DNA of 64,000 bases from Desmodesmus armatus (Eukaryota; Chlorophyta; Chlorophyceae; Sphaeropleales; Scenedesmaceae): NCBI GenBank assembly GCA_007449985.2, contig VIIQ02000086.1, forward strand, positions 287,410 through 351,409, read 5' to 3'. Shown piece after piece: positions 51,801 through 61,203 of the stretch. The translations under genes and the position numbers were made by a program. Position 1 is the stretch's first letter, and the number at the start of each line of letters is the position of its first letter. The notes below the pieces were generated by a model. The model did not search any database, had not been told where the DNA came from, and worked only from the letters and a program-made list of their open reading frames with translations.

Positions 51801-52509
51801 AAGTTTGTTAGTGCTGTGGGCTTCAAAACGCCGGCTTTCTTCGACACAAGCCAAAACGCTTTCAACGGGGGCAACACACGCGTCAGCAAGCTGTGCACAG
51901 CACCAAGGCAGAGTAAGCGACAGGTTGGCCAATTTCCCATGGGCAGCAACTTGCCTGGTGCAACAAGCGCAATGCCAGCACATGCAGCCAGGCACTCATT
52001 CGCGTAGGTGTTGCCATCTGCACCACACACACCAGCACCAACAGCGTCGAGGCTGCAGATGCATGCCACTGTTTGGGCCTCATCCTCAAGGTTGAGCTCA
52101 AGCTCCGCTTCAGCGCCTGCACAAAGAGAGGGATGGCGCGGAGGCGGGGCACATACAGCGGGCAGTTTTTTAGCAGCATGAATGCAGGTACTTGATGATC
52201 ATGGCCACCGTATCTCGCATATGCATGATTTTTCTGCTGTGCGCCCATGAGATCTCATGCGAACAGGGGTGTGTGTGCGCGCTGTATACATGCATAGGCG
52301 CAGAGGCGAGGGCTGCACAAACGAGGGAGGAAGCGACCAGCGACACACTGGGCCAGGTTGCCGGTTGAAGAGTGTCTGCCTCGGGTGATGGCACTGACGG
52401 TGGTGGTGCACGTCGCTACCAGCTCGTACTTACCCAAGGGAGCCACCATCTGCGATGCCACTATCTGCGATGTCAGCAACACCGTGAGGAGGAAGGCGCG
52501 CAGCAGCAT
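48819..52509 (-). CDS. Secreted Kazal-domain plus trypsin/V8-like serine protease fusion
   Basis: Eight exons (52509-52434, 52116-51955, 51643-51142, 50770-50548, 50042-49937, 49682-49579, 49365-49261, 48923-48819) join in phase to 460 residues. The start codon opens a signal peptide (MLLRAFLLTVLLTSQIVA). Residues about 43-82 are a Kazal-type module: CICSLDAVG, CGADGNTYANEC, LAAC, and a last Cys in GAC across a GC-AG intron. A Pro/Ala linker leads to an S1/S1B-type protease: GSTWCSGSMF, His in VVTAAHC, Asp in AHDIAVIRL and Ser in PGQSGSPLW, so the catalytic triad is complete. Kazal modules normally inhibit serine proteases, so an autoinhibitory role is an inference. The acceptor of exon 6 is TAG rather than CAG. 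Confidence 0.9.
48987..49103. repeat. 59-bp tandem duplication in last intron of the protease gene
   Basis: Two copies differ at a few bases (tatggcccatagtggcactg at 48987, tatggctcacagtggcactg at 49046). Both include the near-palindrome cctgcccagggcagg. Confidence 0.9.
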
Positions 52510-53033
52510 CTTGAGGGGCGACGACGTCAACCACCTGCGCAGCAGAAGCAGCGGGGGGCCAACAGGCACCAGAAAGTGTTGTAGCAAGGCATAAAAATGT
52601 GTGGGAAGGTTCATGAACGCCCGTGAAGGACGTGTACGGCAGGTTGTGCTACCTATCCGAGTCGGATCATCGGACCTTGCAACGCGCTCACTGTGTATGT
52701 GGATTCCAAGAGTGCTTGCTCGTGTGATTTATCACCTTGGTGGAGTCAGGCAATCAGTCGGTGTGGAAGTGCGGAGTCGGATGCTGGATGACTTGCACGA
52801 CGTAGCCTTTATAGGAATCAAAGCCACATCGTTCTGATTTTGATGCGCTGACGCTAACTATCGTTGGCTCGTCAAGGACCCACGGGGCTTGCAAGGTTTC
52901 CGTCAAGGATCCTCCAAGGATCATGCCGTTGGTCGGTCCATCCAAGACTGTCCAAGGCAGTCTGCAGCCATACTGTAGTGGCAATAGTTAGTATTGCATC
53001 ATATATTGTAGCGCTATCGTTACACCGCCACCG

Positions 53034-53060
53034 ACCCGCTGGCCCAGTGGGCCAGCGGGT
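53034..53060. repeat. Perfect 27-bp palindrome (13-bp arms, 1-base centre)
   Basis: Arm acccgctggccca is followed by a single g and then tgggccagcgggt, the exact reverse complement. It would form a strong hairpin or bind a dimeric protein. No gene starts nearby. Confidence 0.95.
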
Positions 53061-55040
53061 ATGTGCGTGCTACGTGCGCATGCTGTCAACGTGTTTTTCG
53101 CTGCCATGGTATGTTTTGATGATATGCAAAACCGTTGGGCATTTACGGAGTCCTGAACACAGACATCACTTGTGGTGTCATCAAGTGATCCAGGCAGATG
53201 GTAGGGTCAACAGCAGTGACTGATACTACTACGATACCACATTGGAATCCACTTCGCCCCTCCTCGTGACCCTTGCAGTGCTGTGTTCCACACCTGTGAC
53301 AGCAAAGACCTGGCCTGGGCACTTGCTCTGGCAGTGGCAAGTAAAGGCAAGCCAGTGCAGCAGCAGCGTGTGGTTGGTTGGTTGGGTGGGTGGTAAGGTG
53401 GTTTGGGCGCTCTGTCGGTGCTGCTCAGGGGAACGCCTACCTGCTGTCTACAACGCTGCACTGACAGCTGGATGGTGAGGCTGTTGTTTTTGGCCTTATG
53501 CAGCCCCATGGCTCATCGAGTGAGTTCCTGCTTGTCCAAGTTCAGCTTGAACAGCTTGAAATGAGGGTCTTGACTACACTGAGTCCATGTCACACGTGCT
53601 TTAGCAGAGCACCTGTAGCTCTGTGTACTCAGGGAATCTGGCTCAGCAAGAAAACCTGTCATTGAGAACACCCCAACCCACCTTGGTTTACACACGGAGT
53701 TGGTGTGTGAGGTGCCTGCCCGTATTGGGCTGTATTTTGAGGTTTTTTCCTTTGTGAATTTGTACTCATGCTCGAACTGATAACTGCAAAGCAGCTCTAG
53801 TTTGTACTCCCTGCGACCTTGACAGGCTGGTTGATTTGACAGCGCCATGGTTGTGCTGATGGCAAAGCTATCAAAGGCCTTCCTGACTTCTCCCCGTGCA
53901 TGATAAGAGCAGCAGTGATGAGATGGGCTGAAAGCTGAACCATGCTGCCCAAGCAGCACACCAGCTCAATCCTGTACTGTGCCAAAGCTGCTGCAGCCCA
54001 GCTGGGCCCATCCGGGTGAGCATCTGCACAGCCCATTTGCAGCCTGACGAGCTTATGCAAACTCAGCTTGATGTACCAGGAGACACAACCGTATAGGAGA
54101 AGTGCTTGGCCGCAGCTCTGAGAGTGTTTTTTGTACCCATTGGCAGGCAGCATCGCAGTCATCGTGTACAGCAACGTTGAAGTTGAGGCGGTACCGGTGT
54201 GGTGAGGGCACTTTGAGGGCTGTGGTGAGAGTGGTTTAAGAGTATGATTGGGCATCTACTTCGGCCTGGCCCACGATGCTTGGGCCACATTTCTGCAGCT
54301 GCTCAGTGTCACCCAGCAGAGGCTGGGTGTCACGGTTGCTTTCAGGAGAAAACCTTTACAATGTAAACAAAAACTTATTAACATGCAAACAGTGTTCGAA
54401 AAGGGGTCCATCACGCATTGGCTTGCAAGTGACAGTGTTACTTACACTGTTGTTGCTGTTTTGTTCACAACATAAGGTCATGCCGGAGTTGAGAGGTTCA
54501 TGTGTCTCATATAAGATGTGATATACACTATGCAGCCATTACATGCAAACCGGATGAACAGCAGCAGACAGTGTATCCTCTGGCTCCAGACACGGGCAGC
54601 ATCCGTCTGGCAGGCCACCCAGCGCAGCTCCTCCAGCGCAGATGTGGTACTTACTACAAACTATGTCATCTCCAGTTGTGGCATGCGCCCCCTAGGCCCT
54701 CCTGGCAAGGCAGTACTTTTGTCCTGGCGATGTGTCGAACATGGACAGTGGAAACATACAGTCAACCACCAGTCACCAGCAATACCTGGTGGTGAAGAAG
54801 CTGCTGGAGCCGCGCTCGGGAGCCCCAGCTTGACACCAAAGTGAGTTGCTCCAGCAGCTGTTTTCGCAGGAGCAGTATAACCTCACGGGATGTTGGCTGG
54901 GCTTCAAAGCGTGTGTCAAGGGATTATCTACACCTCATATTCATTCCAGCGACAGCAGCAAGGTACATGGCAGTGACCGTTCAGCTGGGGGCAATTTTGC
55001 TGCAGGGGATCACTGGGGACAGTTCGGGCAAAGACATCTA

Positions 55041-55850
55041 GCTGGCGTCAGCAACAACAGCAGCAGCAGGAACAGCAACACACGCAAAGGCTGGTCACGG
55101 CTGCAGCGGGTGGTGGGCTGGGTGCCACTGTTGTTTCACGTTAGGGCCGCCCACCACCACGCCGTGACTGACAAATGCCTGCCCAGCCTGAAGCTGTGTG
55201 TGGTGTGTCCCGTAGGGGTCTTCGTGACCCTTCAAGGACACATCACATGCGGCCCTGGCTGAGAGTGTGTCTGGAGCAGCAGCACAGCACTGCCATGGAC
55301 TGGTTATCACCTGGCGCCAGCAACAACAACAGCAGCAGCAACACACGCAAAGGCTGGTCACGGCTGCAGCGGGTGGTGGGCTGGGTGCCACTGTTGTTTC
55401 ACGTTAGGGCCGCCCACCACCACGCCGTGACTGACACATGCCTGCCCAGCCTGAAGCTGTGTGTGGCGTGTCCCGTAGGGGTCTGCGTGACCCTTCAAGG
55501 ACACATCACATGCGGCCCTGGCTGGGAGTGTGTCTGGAGCAGCACTGCAGCACTGCCATATGGGCTGGTTATCAGCTGGCGCCAGCAACAACAGCAGCAG
55601 CAGCAACAGACGCAAAGGCTGGTCACGGCTGCAGCGGGTGGTGGGCTGGGTGCCACTGTTGTTTCACGTTAGGGCCGCCCACCACCACGCCGTGACTGAC
55701 ACATGCCTGCCCAGCCTGAAGCTGTGTGTGGCGTGTCCCGTAGGGGTCTGTGTGACCCTTCAAGGACACATCACATGCGGCCCTGGCTGGGAGTGTGTCT
55801 GGAGCAGCACTGCAGCACTGCCATATGGGCTGGTTATCAGCTGGCGCCAG
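55041..55850. repeat. Tandem array of about 265-bp units (three copies plus edge)
   Basis: Units begin ctggcg(c/t)cagcaacaa at 55041, 55311 and 55576, with a truncated fourth start at 55841. Spacings are 270, 265 and 265 bp, and copies are more than 90% alike by eye. Each unit holds an open, Cys-rich stretch (for example CLPSLKLCVACPVG), but the unit length is not a multiple of three and each copy meets a stop. A continuous repeat protein is therefore unlikely. Confidence 0.9.
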
Positions 55851-56799
55851 TATGCAGGAGTGACTCTGGAGCAGCATGCATCAGTGCCATGGGTTGCTTC
55901 AGCTGCCGTGAGCAACACAAGGACAGCTCGGCACCTGGGGTGCCGCATGGCAGGGTTGGCAGCTGCAGGGAGTGGCCTGATTAGCAGCAGGGAGGCAGCA
56001 CTTTGCTGAATGCATGGTGCATTCCTTTAGCATGCGCCCACGACAGCAGCAAGGCATTCCTGCTACATTCAGCCAGCTCATGTGCAGTGAACAGCGCAAC
56101 TTGCCTGCATGTTGCATTGGGGGGGCTGGTGCCCTGGTAGCAGTCCAATTCTGCTTCCCCCCGGCACTGCTCTCACAACTCTTCTCACAGCACCACACAG
56201 GTTTGGCGCTTGCAACATGCCTGAGCTCACTGGCTCTGTGTATGCTGCTTTGTGTTTATGCTGCCCTGCATCCGTGTCCCTTGTCCATGTGGTTGAACCA
56301 AGTTGCCCCCCTCTCTTCAATTGGCAGCTTGGCACATCAGGCTCCTCATTTACACCACTCCATGCCTCACCACACGCCAGGTGTGTGCATCCCCAGCTTC
56401 ACCATACCATACAAAGACAGCAGCACGTCACGCCTTGAGGTAGACTGCCAAAGACAGAAAACATTTATTGAGTACAGTGCTTCTGCAGCACCTTCAGCCC
56501 AACACCAACCAGACCTGGCACCAAATTTCAACAACCCCAACTGAACAACCCCAACTGTAACTGCAGTCACTGCTACCTACCCCACTCTACCCTGCTGATC
56601 ACGAGTATTATCACGCAGTTATCCCTGTGCCCCAAAAAACTGTTGTTCGTTCATTGGTGAGAGTGGACCACTGTGTCAGTGCATGTCGGCCGTCATTGCC
56701 GTGCGCACACTGTCAGCACAGCATGCCTGCCAACCAAGTGCTGCTCTGTGCTGCGCTATGCTGTGCTGTGGGTCATGCCTGCATAAGTCACTCCTGCCC

Positions 56800-59700
56800 T
56801 CAATCAAACTGCCTTGTGCCCTTGGCACAGACGTTGAACAGCAGCAGTGCAAGCAGCAGTATGGCTGAAGCCACAATGTGGGCCTGCCACCACCCTGACA
56901 GCTGTGAAGCTCCTCCTGCTGCATCCAGGATGTACCCTGTCACAGCAACACCAACAACACCAGCAAGGGTGCCTGCAGCACAAAAGAAAGCACACAGCAT
57001 ACGCCATGAGTACATGCAGCATCATGCCATTATTCTGATTGAGTCAGTTCCGCCTCACAGCCAGCCCCACAGCATGTGTAGTTTGCAGCAGGTGCAGCTA
57101 TCAGGCTGTGTTGCATGCATATGATACACACTGTGAAGGCCACACTTTTCACATCCTTCTGACAGCGCCATCTACAACACCCCAGTGCACCGCCCAAGGC
57201 TGCCCACCCACCAGCTCACCTGCTGTGTTGGATATCCCCATCAGCACACCAGCATACTTGGGTGCGATGTCCATGTGGTTCACACTGAACCCTCCTCTGC
57301 TAAACCCTAGTGTGCCCATTGTCAGGGTGGTGGCCAGCACACCAGACAACATGCCACTCGCCAGCGGCATGCTGCACAGCGCGGCTATGGCCAACACCAT
57401 GCCTGTTCGACGCAGGTTTGCAGACACCACAGCAGCAGCAGCACAGCAGGCATGGTCACACGCCGTTCTGTGGTTCTAACACAGCTCAGCACACCGTCCT
57501 GCCAAACCAGGCGACCTGTGGTATGTGGGTTGGACTGCGCGACAGGGCGCCTGCATGGCCGATGGCTTGTCAAGCAGAACTTACCCTGAGCCCTATTATG
57601 AGGTTGGTACCGCAGTGATCCCAGCCAGTCCATGTTGGTGGCATGAGTGGCGGGGTTGACCACGCCCACAACAACCAGGGGCGTAATCACTCACTGCAGA
57701 ACGCTGAGAGCATATCGAGTGGCACCACGTTGAGCTCCCACACCCCCACTTGTCAGGCGCACCAAGTTCTCAGGACCCTCGCCTGTTGCCTCACCTAGTG
57801 TGTTTACTGCCTTGCGTGCCGCTGCCACACTCTTGTGATGTTTGAGTATGAGGGCGTCACCCGTCCAGCCCCCCGCATTACTCATGAGGAACATCACCAG
57901 GTAGGGCAGCGTCTTCAGGGGACCCATGGACGCAAGCTCCAGGCCCAACACACTGCGGGCAATCCAGCAAGCCAGCACAGCACAGCATGGCACAGCATGA
58001 CAGTGGTCACGCAGGGGGTTGGCCATGGGCATCGGCGTGTGCTTGATGTGACTGACAAGGATGAGGGTGAGCCAAGGCAGCAAAGAGATCACGCACATCC
58101 CTGGGCGTTTCATGAGACCTGCTGCCATGCTGGCTGACACAACATGCCATCAGGTTCACCCCCCAGCTAGCAGTACATCCCTGTCCCATCAGACATGCCC
58201 CCTGCCCTACTGAATGATACCGCCGCCCTGTTACAACCTCCTGCATGATCCTTTTGGGTAAAGCAGCAACCATTTGGAATGAAGCAAAAAATTCACATAC
58301 CTGTTGAAGTATGTTGGCAGCCAGTTCATGACCACATAGAAGGCGTAGTGGAAGGCAAAGTTGTTCACCACAATGGCCCACACAGCAGCACTGCTCAGCA
58401 TGGCTCGCCAGGGGGTGGGCGCAGGGCGGCCCTTGGCGTGTGAGGCCTTCTGCTGGGGTGTCACTGCCTCAGCAGCAGTCAGGGGCATGATGGACTCCCT
58501 GATACGCAACATGGATGGTGTGGGTAGTAAAAGGGATGTGCGTGTCAGCAGCGGGAGCAAACTGGGCCCATTGGACATGTTGATGGTGTACAGGTTACAG
58601 ATGAGCCGGCCTTGTCGTACACCGCCATTGAGCCTTTTGAGCTTCTGCAAAGGCACAGGTTGGGGTCAGCTAGCACTGGTGCTGCAAAAAACATCCGTCC
58701 CGCCAAGACACAACCAAAGCTCACCACCCTTCCCCCATTCCAGCCACCCAGCCACGCATGCCGACGCCCCCCCCCCCCCCACACACACACAACGAGAATA
58801 GCCTGTCAACATCATCAACGCCATCATGATACTGTATGTAGACACAGGACACTATAAATGTTCGAATGCAACCCACACCCCAAGTTGTTTCCCCACCCAC
58901 CTGTGTGGTATCTCCTGGCCTACAGCCAGCCACAGCAGCAGCCATGTCAGCCCCAGCAACCCCACCAGGCGCAGCAGGCTGGCTGGGCCAAATGCTGCTG
59001 ACACAGACGGCAGCACCAGCATCGCTGCTGCTGAGCCCAGGTACATGCCTGGTCACACATATCACACACACACAGCGGGAGCAATTGCCATGCCAGTTGT
59101 GTTGTTGGTATCTTCGCCACCGACACTTTATGCCCAGGCAAAAGCCTGCACTGCTGATGTGTCATAGAGTTGTGCTGGTGCTGCAAATGGGCCCTTCACA
59201 GCCTGCTGCTGCTGCTGCTGCTGCTGCTGTCGCTGAATGAGTGCGCATGTGTTGCTGCTGCAGCCACAAGCAAAGTACAGCCTGCTGCTGCTGCTGCCGC
59301 TGAACGAGTGCGCATGTGTTGCTGCTGCAGCCACAAGCAAGTACAGCCGTATGCTCCCGACACCCACCTGACGTGGTGAGTGAGACTGCTCGCGCCCTTT
59401 CATGAGGGGGGATCCACTGTGCACAAGCGCAGCACAGCAGCAGCAGCAAACAAACAAATGCCATAAGCACACACAGAGGTTTCTGCTGTCTTGCATCTCG
59501 CACACTCTACCCGCTGCCCCTTGCCACAGCCACCTGCTGACACATAACCAGCCGTCCCTAGAGCCACATAGCCCCTCCCATCGCTGGCTGATGTTATCTG
59601 TCTCAGCCCTGCACCAACCCAGCAGCAGATGCAGCAACTGCTGGCCACAGCAACACAGCAACAAGCAGCAGCAACAAGCAGCTGCTGCTGTCCTGCTGCA

Positions 59701-60889
59701 GTCGCCAAGGAGCGCTGGCAACTGCACTGTTGCTGCCAAGTGCAGGCCCTGCCTGCTGCTGCTGAAGCCCAGTGCAACGTCCCGACGGCCCTCAGGCCCC
59801 CATGCTGCTGCTCTTTCCCTGCTGCGCCCTGGTTGGCTGCACCCCCCCCCCCCCCTTCCCCCCCACACACATCAGCCCCAACCCTTCAAAGCATCTGCGT
59901 GTTTGCCTGATCACCTGCTGCCTTTTTGCACCCCCCCCCCTCCACACCCTTCAATCACCCCAGCCAACTCATCCTTCTGCTTGCCTGCCTGCCTGCCGAA
60001 GTGCCTTCCTGTGCGGCTGGTGGTGTCCTTACCCCCCACCCATCCCCCCACCCACCTGTGAGAGCACTGTGTGAATGGAGGGTATGACGCCCCCCTGTGC
60101 CAGCCCCACTGCCACACGCGCAGCAACAATCAGCCCCACACTGGACGCACTGCCCGGCGTGAGCAGACAGGCCACAGACCAGCACAGGAAGGAGGCTATC
60201 AGCGTGCGCCGCCCACCCCAGCGCTGTGCAGCCCAGCCACCAGGAATCTGCAGGGCAAGGAGGGAACGCCACCTGGCTGAAATAAGAAGCGCACGGTCTT
60301 ACCCACCATGCCCTTGAGTGGTGGTTGAGGCACATGGGCTCGCGCAGCTGCTGGTGTGTGGCATGCTGGCAGTCAACAGCCAGTGAGTCTGTGGTGGGGT
60401 AGAGATTATGCATGGCAGGCCAGCTGCTCTGCGTGTGTGTGGCTGGTTGAGGACTGCTGAGTTACGGTCGAGCCGGGCACACAGCAACACCAGCAGTGCT
60501 GTGGTGCAGGAGCCTTGCACCAGGCTGGCATCAGTAAAGGGTGAGGTTATGTCCTTTGACGTAAAGCTTGCAACTATTGAGACTGACACAGCTTATGACA
60601 GCTGCAATTTGCAGCAGCAGGTGCAAACCCTGGCTTGAGACAGCGGGACAGGGTGAGGCACTCACTTGCGAAACGCCATAGCCCCAGTAGAAGGCTGACA
60701 GGACGTTGCCTTTGACGTGCTCGTCCAGCTGAGACTGCTTACACATCGCCGTGAAGGCATGGAGAAGCCCACACGCTCCACATAGGCAGTGAATGTCGCC
60801 AGGAAGCATGACAGCACTATCAAGACCTTTGGGGTGACAGGCTTGCATGTCCGCTGGGCAACTGCCAGCAGATCTGCTGCCTCGGTCAT
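56800..60889 (-). CDS. PHT4/SLC17-type anion transporter (MFS) with one frameshift
   Basis: Nine exons (60889-60666, 60247-60056, 59416-59368, 59048-58901, 58644-58621, 58498-58301, 57952-57795, 57402-57220, 56972-56800) give 449 residues when one missing base near 60758 is allowed. Hallmarks are [15 protein letters not shown] in the first membrane segment, [25 protein letters not shown], and the family signature [19 protein letters not shown]. About twelve hydrophobic segments are present. Plant relatives (PHT4/ANTR) move phosphate or ascorbate, usually at plastid membranes; the substrate here is not determined. The frameshift turns ATG-GCC-TTC into ATG-CCT-TC, and all later exons join in frame. 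The start at 60889 lacks an obvious transit peptide, so a further 5' exon is possible. Confidence 0.85.
59232..59347. repeat. 67-bp tandem duplication in transporter intron 3
   Basis: Copies at 59232 and 59299 share gagtgcgcatgtgttgctgctgcagccacaagcaa-like sequence; they are separated by a CTG run that may have driven slippage. Confidence 0.85.
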
Positions 60890-61203
60890 GACTGATTATG
60901 TGTTTGGAAGTCTCCAAAAAGTACTAGGGGCCATTCTTGGGCCCACCCAAAAGTCAGCAGAGCAGCAACATTGGAACGACTGAGATGCACAAGGTCAGGG
61001 TCACGTAGGGTAACTAAGTAGAAGTAAAGAATGAATGTTCTTCGCTTGAGGGCGTTTGCGACGTCCAACCAAAACCCGCCGGGTTTCAACCATCAATCGC
61101 GAGCACACCAAATTGCTGGCCCATTGTCCTCCGTAGCTGGCTTTTGTGCGGCAGCAGACGTGCTGCATATCCTTCGTCTCTCTCCCAGAGCAGCAGCAGC
61201 ATC
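60890..61203. promoter_or_regulatory. Divergent spacer, transporter (-) / E2 gene (+)
   Basis: These 314 bp lie between the two start codons. No motif is assigned. A 5' extension of either gene into this interval cannot be excluded. Confidence 0.4.

Larger units (their letters stand above)
52510..56799. other. 4.3-kb gene-poor stretch with palindrome and tandem array
   Basis: No gene is recognised between the protease and transporter genes. An open minus-strand frame of 148 codons (53959-53513) has no low-complexity bias, but also no family resemblance or supporting splice structure. On the plus strand, 54518-54841 and 54874-54962 could be exons (open frames ending in GT donors), again without recognisable domains. 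The perfect palindrome (53034-53060) and the 265-bp array (55041-55850) are the main structures. Confidence 0.4.

Noticed and set aside
51955..52509. Stand-alone secreted Kazal inhibitor gene
   Set aside because: The last Kazal cysteine is supplied only after splicing to 51643, in the same exon that leads into the protease, so both belong to one transcript.
55041..55850. CRISPR-like array
   Set aside because: The copies are head-to-tail repeats of the whole 265-bp unit, with no alternation of short repeats and unique spacers, and this is eukaryotic nuclear DNA.
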